This document shows positions 1 through 6,237 of a stretch of 8,886 nucleotides of DNA, piece by piece. The notes below the pieces were generated by a model, which worked only from the letters and a program-made list of their open reading frames with translations, did no database searches and was not told where the DNA came from. Both the position numbers and the translations under genes were made by a program. The first letter of the stretch is position 1; every line of letters starts with the position of its first letter. The DNA comes from an uncultured Actinomycetes bacterium (GTDB taxonomy: Bacteria; Actinomycetota; Actinomycetes; S36-B12), in assembly GCA_905181745.1 (NCBI GenBank), contig CAJIYV010000068.1, positions 1 through 8,886 of the forward strand, given 5' to 3'.

Positions 1-972
1 CGCCCCAATCCGGACCAGATGTGAGCCCAACGCCGCAACCATAGCTCCATTATCGGTACACAACCCTGGACTTGGCACCCGTAATTCGATCCCAGCGACA
101 GCGCAACGCTCTGCCGCTAAAGCGCGCAGCCGTGAATTAGCCGCCACTCCCCCCGCAATCACCAAGTGCGGGGCGTCTTGGGCAACGGCAGCCTTGACCG
201 CTTTGCTGGTCAAGATATCTGCAATAGCCTCCTGCACCGATGCGGCAACATCCGGAACCGAAATCGTGTTACCCGCCCGCTGTTGTTCTTTGACCCACCG
301 GGCCACAGCGGTCTTAAGTCCGGAGAAGGAAAAGTTAAAGGCGTGAACCGGATCTGTTCGAAGTGCTCGTGGGAAATCAATCGAATCGCGATCACCGCTT
401 TGGGCCGCTTGGTCAATCATGGGTCCGCCAGGAAATGGCAATCCGAGTAGCCGCGCAACCTTGTCGAATGCCTCTCCCGCGGCGTCATCAAGTGTGTGGC
501 CAAGTGCCTCAAAGTTTCCATCACTAACACTTATTAACGATGAATGGCCGCCGGACACCAACAATCCAACTACGGGATCAGGAAGGGGTCCGTGTTCAAG
601 CTCATCCACCATCACATGCGCTGCCAAATGATTGACACCATAAATCGGTATTCCCAGTCCCATGGCGATCGCCTTCGCAGATGCAACCCCAACAATCAGC
701 GCACCGACCAGACCGGGGCCTGCAGTGACCGCTACTGCATCAATATCTGACATAGAAATTCCTGCCTGTGAACAGGCAAGATCAATTGTGGGCAACATCG
801 CTTCCAGATGAGCCCGGCTAGCCACCTCGGGAACTACTCCACCAAATCGGGCGTGCTCCGGGGCACTTGATGCCAAGGCATTAGCCAAAAGGTCTCTGCC
901 GCGAACGATCCCAATCCCTGTTTCATCACATGAAGTCTCAATGCCAAGAATTAATGGTTCATCAGAACTCAT
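1..972 (-). CDS. tsaD: tRNA N6-threonylcarbamoyladenosine transferase TsaD (3' end cut by window edge)
   Basis: TsaD transfers the threonylcarbamoyl group from threonylcarbamoyl-AMP to adenosine 37 of tRNAs reading ANN codons, working with TsaB and TsaE. I translated the frame by hand: it is open for 324 codons from an ATG to the window edge with no stop. Bacterial TsaD is usually about 340 residues, so only a short C-terminal piece is missing. Seen in the translation: the N-terminal ILGIETSCDETG motif (residues 8-19), the metal-binding HLAAH (His115, His119), the nucleotide-binding VSGGHS (139-144), FSFSGLKTA (214-222), AGGVAANSRLR (273-283) and CTDNGAM with the metal-binding Asp307. The ATG overlaps the rimI stop by four bases (ATGA), which decides the start; only a weak GAGAG lies upstream. 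Ser/Gly-rich metal and ATP sites are all present, so the protein looks functional. It would be the last visible gene of the operon. Confidence 0.97.
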   Translation of the reverse strand, partial: MSSDEPLILGIETSCDETGIGIVRGRDLLANALASSAPEHARFGGVVPEVASRAHLEAMLPTIDLACSQAGISMSDIDAVAVTAGPGLVGALIVGVASAKAIAMGLGIPIYGVNHLAAHVMVDELEHGPLPDPVVGLLVSGGHSSLISVSDGNFEALGHTLDDAAGEAFDKVARLLGLPFPGGPMIDQAAQSGDRDSIDFPRALRTDPVHAFNFSFSGLKTAVARWVKEQQRAGNTISVPDVAASVQEAIADILTSKAVKAAVAQDAPHLVIAGGVAANSRLRALAAERCAVAGIELRVPSPGLCTDNGAMVAALGSHLVRIGA

Positions 973-1433
973 GGGGAACTCTCGCGATCATCGCGACGCA
1001 GAATCACGGCATCAGTTCCGTCAGGGTAGTACTTAGCCCGCTTGCTAATCTCGACAAAGCCAAACGATGAATACATGGAAAGCGCACTCGTATTGTCGCT
1101 GCGTACCTCAAGAAAAATATAGGTCACACCCAAATTACGCGAAAGATCAACCAATTGATCAAGCAACTTTCGACCGATGCCTTTTCTTTGAAAGGAATCT
1201 GAAATGGCAATTGTCTGAATGTCCGCATCACCACCGGAGATACTGAGCCCCGCATACCCGCACAGTTCACCGGCACTTTCTACAACAAAATAATGATTAT
1301 GGAGCTGAGCTAACTCCCGCCACCATTGATCAATTGACCAAGGGTCCTGCGGAAACAATGCCTGCTCGAGTGAGTCGACCACGTCAATATCCCACCATCG
1401 CATAGACCGAACCTCAATTACTGAAGTCGTCAT
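969..1433 (-). CDS. rimI: Ribosomal protein S18-alanine N-acetyltransferase RimI (GNAT family)
   Basis: A 154-residue GNAT acetyltransferase that moves acetyl from acetyl-CoA to a protein N-terminal amine; the best known substrate is ribosomal protein S18, but the actinobacterial substrate range is not fixed by sequence. Visible features are the acetyl-CoA pyrophosphate-binding loop QRKGIG (residues 82-87), the LEVR strand with Glu109 at the position of the RimI catalytic glutamate, N114-x-x-A117 followed by MYSSFGF (120-126), and the RAKYYPDGTDAVILRR ending with the conserved tyrosines (135-136). Length is normal for RimI. Its ATG overlaps the tsaB stop by four bases and its stop overlaps the tsaD start by four. 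The bases directly before the ATG (TCTCCTT) are not Shine-Dalgarno-like, so translation probably depends on ribosomes arriving from tsaB. The position between tsaB and tsaD supports RimI over a generic GNAT. Confidence 0.93.
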   Translation of the reverse strand: MTTSVIEVRSMRWWDIDVVDSLEQALFPQDPWSIDQWWRELAQLHNHYFVVESAGELCGYAGLSISGGDADIQTIAISDSFQRKGIGRKLLDQLVDLSRNLGVTYIFLEVRSDNTSALSMYSSFGFVEISKRAKYYPDGTDAVILRRDDRESSP

Positions 1434-2026
1434 AAGGAGACCGGCGCACTCGGCTGAGCATCAGCTTCTCGCAAATACATGGGAGACAATTCGTGGCGGT
1501 CTCCACGTTCAGCACGCGCCGCGATATCAATCGCGTGGGGCAACACCCCACTGATCAAAGGAATACTCAGGTCAGCAGCCAAAGATGTAACCGTCTGGAT
1601 GCTCTCAACCCTTGGACCCGAGAGCCTGTTTCCGCGACTGTCAAATCTTGCCCAGTAATACTCCTTGCGGCGAGCATCTGTTGCTGCAATGAATTCACTC
1701 CCGGGTGCAACGAGAGTCTCGCGAATAATTAAGTTGGCAGCGGCATCTAAGGAACACACACCGATTACCGGTACCGACCATGCTGCTGACAGCCCTTGCG
1801 CAAAAGCAATTCCCACTCGCAGCCCCGTGAATGGACCGGGACCAATCCCGCACGCAATCAGTTCGGGTAGGTAATGTGAATCGAGACTTAGTTGTGTGAA
1901 CAAAGATCCGATTGCTTCAACATGCCCGCGAGCGTCGTTATGACTCGCCATCGAAATTGCTGTGCCTGAGTCAACAAGCGCGATAGAACTCAATGCCGTT
2001 GACGTGTCTACCGCAAGGATCATCAT
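1430..2026 (-). CDS. tsaB: tRNA threonylcarbamoyladenosine biosynthesis protein TsaB
   Basis: TsaB is the catalytically inactive ASKHA-fold partner of TsaD; it dimerises with TsaD and scaffolds the t6A transferase complex. The 198-residue product begins MMILAVDTSTALSSIAL, the expected first strand-loop of this fold, and carries the family signature GPGPFTGLRVGIAFAQGLS (62-80). The C-terminal half is less conserved, as usual, and the protein is a little shorter than E. coli TsaB. It lacks the HxxxH metal pair seen in TsaD, which separates the two paralogues. There are two adjacent ATG codons at the start; the first (2024-2026) forms an ATGA overlap with the tsaE stop and the second lies three bases on, so either could serve. 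No convincing Shine-Dalgarno precedes them. The older name YeaZ, a putative peptidase, refers to the same family. Confidence 0.95.
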   Translation of the reverse strand: MMILAVDTSTALSSIALVDSGTAISMASHNDARGHVEAIGSLFTQLSLDSHYLPELIACGIGPGPFTGLRVGIAFAQGLSAAWSVPVIGVCSLDAAANLIIRETLVAPGSEFIAATDARRKEYYWARFDSRGNRLSGPRVESIQTVTSLAADLSIPLISGVLPHAIDIAARAERGDRHELSPMYLREADAQPSAPVSL

Positions 2027-2469
2027 GCGAGCACCGGTTCAATCCGCCCTAAGAACAATTCACCCAAAGCAGACACGGCAGAGAAACCAACCGTATGCTC
2101 AGAGTCAATGCACATTTCGACCACGTAATCTCCAAACTCACCTGCCCAAGGGATCCCCCACTCAACTAATGTCAGCGAGTTCTGAGCATCAAGTTCAGAC
2201 CAGAGGTCAAGTAGTTGATCGGCCGCACCCACCCGATACACATCAAGATGCAGTAGCCCGAGGCTGGCAACTGGCGGATAATACTTGCTCATAACGAATG
2301 TTGGACTGGTTATCGGTTCAGTGATTCCTAGGCCACGGGCGACTCCTTGGGCGAACGTGGTTTTGCCAGCTCCCAACTCGCCGGTGAGAATCAACACGTC
2401 ACCACCGCGAGCCACCCCCGCAATTGATTCACCCAAAGCTTGCATGTCTTGGGGTGATTTAATCTTCAC
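2023..2469 (-). CDS. tsaE: tRNA threonylcarbamoyladenosine biosynthesis ATPase TsaE
   Basis: TsaE is the small P-loop ATPase that binds TsaB-TsaD and is needed for turnover of the t6A complex. From the GTG chosen here the protein has 148 residues. It shows the Walker A motif GELGAGKTT (30-38), the switch-like SPTFVMSKY (55-63), the Walker B-like LHLDVYR with Asp76, and the LVEWG motif (Glu103, Trp104), all in the order expected for the family. The start is uncertain. The frame opens further upstream with TTG codons at 2476-2478 and 2500-2502, which would add 3 or 11 residues and lengthen the overlap with the hydrolase gene. I prefer the GTG at 2467-2469, giving an 11-base overlap, because it fits the tight junctions of the neighbouring genes and puts a weak GAAAGA about ten bases upstream. 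The stop overlaps the tsaB start by four bases. Confidence 0.93.
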   Translation of the reverse strand: MKIKSPQDMQALGESIAGVARGGDVLILTGELGAGKTTFAQGVARGLGITEPITSPTFVMSKYYPPVASLGLLHLDVYRVGAADQLLDLWSELDAQNSLTLVEWGIPWAGEFGDYVVEMCIDSEHTVGFSAVSALGELFLGRIEPVLA

Positions 2470-3535
2470 GGTGGTCAAGTCTTTCAATGACTCGATCAAC
2501 AAATCCAGCCAACAACTCGTTTACTTCCTCATGGCGCTCAATCGTCACCATGTGACCACTTTCAGCGAATACAACAAACTCGGCACCCGGAACCCGCTCA
2601 ATGATCGCCTCGCTCATGGCGGGCGGTACCACGCGGTCGGATTCACCAGTAATCACTAAAGTTTCCACCTGTTGCAGTGGCTCAAGTGATTCGAGTGTGT
2701 TGTGTTCATAGATATTTGGCAAGAATTTAACCAAAATATTGAAATCGGTTGACGAAATCATGTCGGCGACAAACTCACCGGAATTGATCGGAGCAACCGA
2801 TCCAAATGAATACAGGCGAGTGATGAGCAGGCCCAAATCCGTTTTGCTCCACCGTGAGTGCGAAAGCGCAACCCCACCTTTTGCTATCGCAACAGCGACA
2901 CCGGGAACGAGACTTTGCACAACACGGGAGATCGGTGTGGGCAAACCCAGACTTGATGTAGCAACCGATGTGGCTGAACTTGAAATTAGTCCGACCCCAA
3001 TTACCTGCGCGCCAAAAATTTCCGGGTGCTGTTCGACCAAAGCCAAAATAGACATGCCGCCCATGGAATGCCCAATCAGGATTAAGGGGTCGTTGGTTGC
3101 AAGCTGATTGATCACCGAATGCAAATCTAGCCCCAGTTGGCTAATGCTGTAATCCTGGGACACTGCACTGGTGGCGCCGGTTGATTCGCCATGTCCCCTT
3201 TGGTCGTAGAACACCAAGGTCGCTCGGTCGCGTAAAGCAAGTCGTTGGTAGTACCAAGAATTGCGATTCAGAGCGAAACCGTGTGGCAGCACGATTGTGA
3301 CCCGAGAGCCAGGGAGTCGATCAACCTCGCCAACCAGTACCACGCCGTCCGAAGCAGTAACTTCGACCCGCTCTCCGTGCAAGGAATAAAACTCCGCCAA
3401 ATCAACGTCGCTACGCGGGGTAGCGCTCAGCCGCATGACGAGTCGTTCTGCGGTAGCCCCGGCAGCAGCGCCGAGGGCCACGGCGCCGAGTGAGAGCGCA
3501 GCACGCCCCGCTACTTTGCCAAAATCAACGGCCAC
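2459..3535 (-). CDS. Alpha/beta hydrolase with hydrophobic N-terminus, substrate unknown
   Basis: A 358-residue alpha/beta-hydrolase-fold protein. The fold's elements are visible in order: the oxyanion-side HG motif in LPHGFALNRNSW (His85-Gly86), FYDQRGHGEST (109-118), the nucleophile elbow GHSMGG with Ser157, the acid Asp300 in TGESDRVVP, and His328 in ESGHMV. A complete Ser-Asp-His triad predicts an active esterase, lipase or similar enzyme, but the sequence does not reveal the substrate. Residues about 11-28 are rich in Ala, Gly and Leu and could be a membrane anchor or uncleaved signal; there is no lipobox cysteine. The start is a GTG, since an in-frame TGA lies four codons upstream (3545-3547); AGGTGGTGA at 3545-3553 is a plausible ribosome-binding site. 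A hydrolase between alr and tsaE occurs in other actinobacteria, where its role is also unsettled. A haloperoxidase- or lipase-type name would be over-reading. Confidence 0.9.
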   Translation of the reverse strand: MAVDFGKVAGRAALSLGAVALGAAAGATAERLVMRLSATPRSDVDLAEFYSLHGERVEVTASDGVVLVGEVDRLPGSRVTIVLPHGFALNRNSWYYQRLALRDRATLVFYDQRGHGESTGATSAVSQDYSISQLGLDLHSVINQLATNDPLILIGHSMGGMSILALVEQHPEIFGAQVIGVGLISSSATSVATSSLGLPTPISRVVQSLVPGVAVAIAKGGVALSHSRWSKTDLGLLITRLYSFGSVAPINSGEFVADMISSTDFNILVKFLPNIYEHNTLESLEPLQQVETLVITGESDRVVPPAMSEAIIERVPGAEFVVFAESGHMVTIERHEEVNELLAGFVDRVIERLDHRED

Positions 3536-3544
3536 CTGTGCACT

Positions 3545-3553
3545 TCACCACCT
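3545..3553 (-). promoter_or_regulatory. Ribosome-binding site of the hydrolase gene
   Basis: On the minus strand this reads AGGTGGTGA, with the GGTGA portion ending nine bases before the GTG start at 3533-3535. It also contains the in-frame TGA that rules out any start further upstream, so it fixes the hydrolase start. Confidence 0.5.
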
Positions 3554-3574
3554 AGCTTCATAATTCGAGTTTAT

Positions 3575-3599
3575 TGATTCGAACCGCCCTATCGAATCA
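3575..3599. repeat. Perfect 8-bp inverted repeat in the alr-hydrolase gap
   Basis: TGATTCGA at 3575-3582 and TCGAATCA at 3592-3599 are perfect inverted copies around a 9-base loop. A third ATTCGA half-site stands at 3563-3568, exactly 14 bases from the ATTCGA at 3577-3582. On the minus strand the hairpin is followed by ATAAACTCGAA rather than a run of T, so it is a poor rho-independent terminator. It could be an operator, an mRNA structure limiting read-through from alr, or chance. It sits 40 bases upstream of the hydrolase GTG. Confidence 0.5.
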
Positions 3600-3610
3600 C
3601 ATTCATGCGT

Positions 3611-4765
3611 TCACACGTAGACCCGTGGTATCCGCGCACCTAATCGGGTTACTATTTCGTAACCGAGGCTTCCACACGCCAGGCCCCACTGATCCGCGGT
3701 CCATTCTCCATGAGCACCCGAACCGAACACGTACACCTCAGCACCCGCAGTCACCTCAGCACCCAAATCCGTGCAATCGACCACAAACTGATCCATTGCG
3801 ATGGTTCCCACCTGCGAAACTATTCTTCCACCGATCGCAACTGCCACCTGATTACTCGCATTGCGCGGGATTCCATCGGCATAGCCCACCGGCACCAACC
3901 CCACCTGTGTCTCCCGCTTGGCAATCCAGGTATGTGAATAAGACACGCCCGCCCCCGCAGAAACTTTCTTCAGTGAACTTACACGCGCAACCACGGTCAT
4001 CGCCGGGATCAATCCCAACTGCGCAGACCCTGCACGCTCGGCATTGGGCGAGAGGCCATACATCCCTATTCCCACGCGTACCAGATTGAAGCGAGAATCC
4101 GGATGCCACAATGCCCCCGCCGTGTTAGCAAGATGTACAAATTCGGGCTCAATCCCGACAGCTGCAAAATCGTCTAAAGCAGCGACGAATACTGACCTCT
4201 GGGCAGAAACTGATTTACTGGACAACTCAAGATCAGCGTCATCAGCACTCGCCAAATGGCTCCACACCCCGCGAACGCAGATAATTCCCTCGTCTATCAA
4301 AGTCGTCAACTCGCCAATTAGTGCACCCAAATCGGAAGGGGAAACGCCATTTCGACTTAAACCAGTGTCAATCTTGACGTGAATATTCGCACAAGTATGC
4401 GCATCACGAGCTGCTGTCGCAATCTCAAGTAACTCCCGAAAACTAGAAACAGACAGGTCCACATCGGCAGCGACACACTCGGAAAGTGTGGGATCACCCG
4501 GAGTACTCAACCAACACAATAACTTTCCCGTATCTCCCGCAGCCCGCAGAGCCATCGCTTCCCAAGGCAATGCAACGCCCAGCCAGGTCACCCCATGGGA
4601 GCGCAGCAATGGCGCGACAACGTCGGCTCCGTGGCCATAGGCGTCGGCTTTGACAACCGCCATTGCGTCCACTCCAGATATCGCCCGAAGGGTGTCGTAA
4701 TTGCCCAGGATTGCCTCACCGCTCACCTGCGCCCACGCCCGGTCACCCGTATGTGGATCAGACAT
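3611..4765 (-). CDS. alr: Alanine racemase, PLP-dependent
   Basis: Alr interconverts L- and D-alanine in the cytoplasm and so supplies D-alanine for the peptidoglycan stem peptide. The 384-residue product has the N-terminal TIM-barrel motif AVVKADAYGHG with PLP-binding Lys39, the KIDTGLSRNG strand (131-140, with the Arg138 typical of the family), HLANTAGAL (211-219), RVGIGMYG (230-237), the catalytic Tyr276 in GAGVSYSHTW, VGYADGIPR (293-301) and MDQ (324-326) in the C-terminal beta domain. Both acid-base residues, Lys and Tyr, are present and the length is normal. The frame stays open for 83 codons further upstream, but that stretch reads as a shadow of nnr. The ATG at 4763-4765 is preceded by a strong GGAGGT eight bases away and begins directly before the family's first conserved strand. 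It overlaps the end of nnr by eight bases, suggesting coupling. Confidence 0.97.
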   Translation of the reverse strand: MSDPHTGDRAWAQVSGEAILGNYDTLRAISGVDAMAVVKADAYGHGADVVAPLLRSHGVTWLGVALPWEAMALRAAGDTGKLLCWLSTPGDPTLSECVAADVDLSVSSFRELLEIATAARDAHTCANIHVKIDTGLSRNGVSPSDLGALIGELTTLIDEGIICVRGVWSHLASADDADLELSSKSVSAQRSVFVAALDDFAAVGIEPEFVHLANTAGALWHPDSRFNLVRVGIGMYGLSPNAERAGSAQLGLIPAMTVVARVSSLKKVSAGAGVSYSHTWIAKRETQVGLVPVGYADGIPRNASNQVAVAIGGRIVSQVGTIAMDQFVVDCTDLGAEVTAGAEVYVFGSGAHGEWTADQWGLACGSLGYEIVTRLGARIPRVYV

Positions 4766-6233
4766 CACCCAGCACCTCCCCCACCATCTTTCCGATATCA
4801 GCCGCGGTCGGGTTCGCCACGTGAGCTTCGGCAAGACGCCCCGCCCTCGAATGAATCCAGACAGCGGCTGCCACCACCGCCACAGGGTCAACGAGAGCGA
4901 GATCATTCCCAGCCAGGAATCCACCAATAATTCCGGACAGGACGTCACCTGAGCCGGCCGTGCCCAGGGCTGGACTTGCCCCAATGTCAACGAAAGCACG
5001 CCCAGTCGGGCCAATCACAAGAGTCCGGGGAGCCTTCGCGACAACAATCGCATTCAATTCACGTGCGGCCGCCCGCACCGAGTCCACGTCCCAGTCCCAG
5101 CCGGAGTCAACCCCGCGAGGAAAGAGCTTGCGGAACTCACCAATATGTGGAGTCACAACCGTAACCCCTGACCGAGCAACAACCGCCTCACGTAACTCTG
5201 CTGAACCCGCCAAAGAACTCAATGCTCCAGCATCCAACACGAGTGGGAGTGAGCCGCCGAGAACGCGAAGCAAAAATGTGTGCTCGAGATCACGAACTGA
5301 AAACCCAGGACCAATTACCCAACCGGTAATCCGCGGGGAATCCGAGTCCACCGCAATCACATAAGGGCTTGATTCAAGAATTAGATTACGATCAACAAAA
5401 TCCTCACGCAGCATGACCATACCGACCCCGCTGTGTTCTGCGCCAAGAACCGTTAGAGCCGCGGCACCCGGAAAACTGGGAGAGCCAGCGGCAATCCCCA
5501 CTACCCCACGGGAATACTTGTACGAGTCAAAGTTGTGCGAAGGGACTAACTGGGCAACTTCACGATCCCCCAATACCTGTAGTACGGGATCGCTCTCAAA
5601 TTCCAAATCCAAATCAACTACCTCGATCGCGCCGGCAAATTCAGCACCAGGCACAAGTACCAATCCCGGGGTGAGTGCGCCAAAAGTAAATGTGACATCT
5701 GCGTGAACACATGCATCCGCACTGCATTCACCACTATCTGCGTCAACTCCACTCGGCATGTCCACCGCAACTACTAGCGCCGAGTGATTAATAAAACGGG
5801 CTAACTCAAGATCCACGGGACGCAAACTACCCAACCCGGCGATACCATCAATGACGAGATCGAACTCACCAATAAGTAAATCAATGAGACGACCACCGGC
5901 GCCAAGGCAAGCAACTAGTCCCGCTTCGTGACAAGTCTGGGGAACCACGCAATACACCCGAACACACACCCCGCGAGCGGCCAGTAGCGCCCCAGCAAAG
6001 AGTGCGTCTCCACCGTTATTACCTGGACCAGCCACCACCAACACTGAGGTTCCATACACACGACCACACGATTCGCGCAACATAGCGGCGCAACCGACGC
6101 TCAAGGAAAACGCGGCCCGTTGCATGAGTTCGCCGGGGGCGGTAACCAGCAATGCCTTCTCTTCCGCAGCCCGGACCTGAGCCACGGAATACACCGGAGA
6201 GCCAAATTCGTAAGTCGCTAGATCCGAAGCCAT
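4758..6233 (-). CDS. nnr: Bifunctional NAD(P)HX epimerase / ADP-dependent NAD(P)HX dehydratase
   Basis: This two-domain repair enzyme restores NADH and NADPH that have become hydrated: the N-terminal domain interconverts the R and S epimers of NAD(P)HX and the C-terminal domain dehydrates the S form using ADP. In the 491-residue product the YjeF_N domain shows VVAGPGNNGGDALFAG (about 66-81) and VAVDMPSGVDADSG (155-168). The C-terminal ribokinase-like domain shows the GVVGIAAGSPSFPGAA glycine-rich loop (243-258), LDAGALS, VTPHIGEF (360-367) and GTAGSGD with the catalytic Asp430. Both halves look intact and in one frame. I chose the ATG at 6231-6233, four bases past the glmS stop; a TTG at 6243-6245 would add four residues and overlap glmS by eight bases. 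The stop overlaps alr. Fusion of the two activities is the usual bacterial form. Confidence 0.95.
   Translation of the reverse strand: MASDLATYEFGSPVYSVAQVRAAEEKALLVTAPGELMQRAAFSLSVGCAAMLRESCGRVYGTSVLVVAGPGNNGGDALFAGALLAARGVCVRVYCVVPQTCHEAGLVACLGAGGRLIDLLIGEFDLVIDGIAGLGSLRPVDLELARFINHSALVVAVDMPSGVDADSGECSADACVHADVTFTFGALTPGLVLVPGAEFAGAIEVVDLDLEFESDPVLQVLGDREVAQLVPSHNFDSYKYSRGVVGIAAGSPSFPGAAALTVLGAEHSGVGMVMLREDFVDRNLILESSPYVIAVDSDSPRITGWVIGPGFSVRDLEHTFLLRVLGGSLPLVLDAGALSSLAGSAELREAVVARSGVTVVTPHIGEFRKLFPRGVDSGWDWDVDSVRAAARELNAIVVAKAPRTLVIGPTGRAFVDIGASPALGTAGSGDVLSGIIGGFLAGNDLALVDPVAVVAAAVWIHSRAGRLAEAHVANPTAADIGKMVGEVLGDV
4774..4779 (-). promoter_or_regulatory. Strong Shine-Dalgarno of alr
   Basis: On the minus strand this is GGAGGT within a G-rich run, eight bases before the ATG at 4763-4765 and inside the coding region of nnr. 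It is the best ribosome-binding site in the window and decides the alr start against the longer open frame reaching 5014. Confidence 0.75.
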
Positions 6234-6237
6234 CAGA

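Noticed and set aside
166..750. Plus-strand open frames of 68-97 codons over the tsaD region
   Set aside because: The minus strand here translates without a break as TsaD with all its motifs, so these are shadows. The real gene simply lacks a stop within the window.
3575..3590. TTCGAATC motif resembling a tRNA T-loop (possible tRNA or att remnant) in the alr-hydrolase gap
   Set aside because: No acceptor, D or anticodon arms can be built in the 75-base gap and there are no mobile genes nearby, so the match is just part of the inverted repeat.
3574..4089. Plus-strand 171-codon open frame opposite alr
   Set aside because: It is antisense to the well-supported alr gene, its product is Pro/His/Arg-rich low-complexity with no recognisable motif, and its pattern follows from alr codon bias.
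4766..5014. N-terminal 83-residue extension of alr
   Set aside because: The extension is Trp/Leu/Arg-rich, lies wholly inside nnr in another frame, and is followed by a strong Shine-Dalgarno and ATG at the point where family similarity begins.
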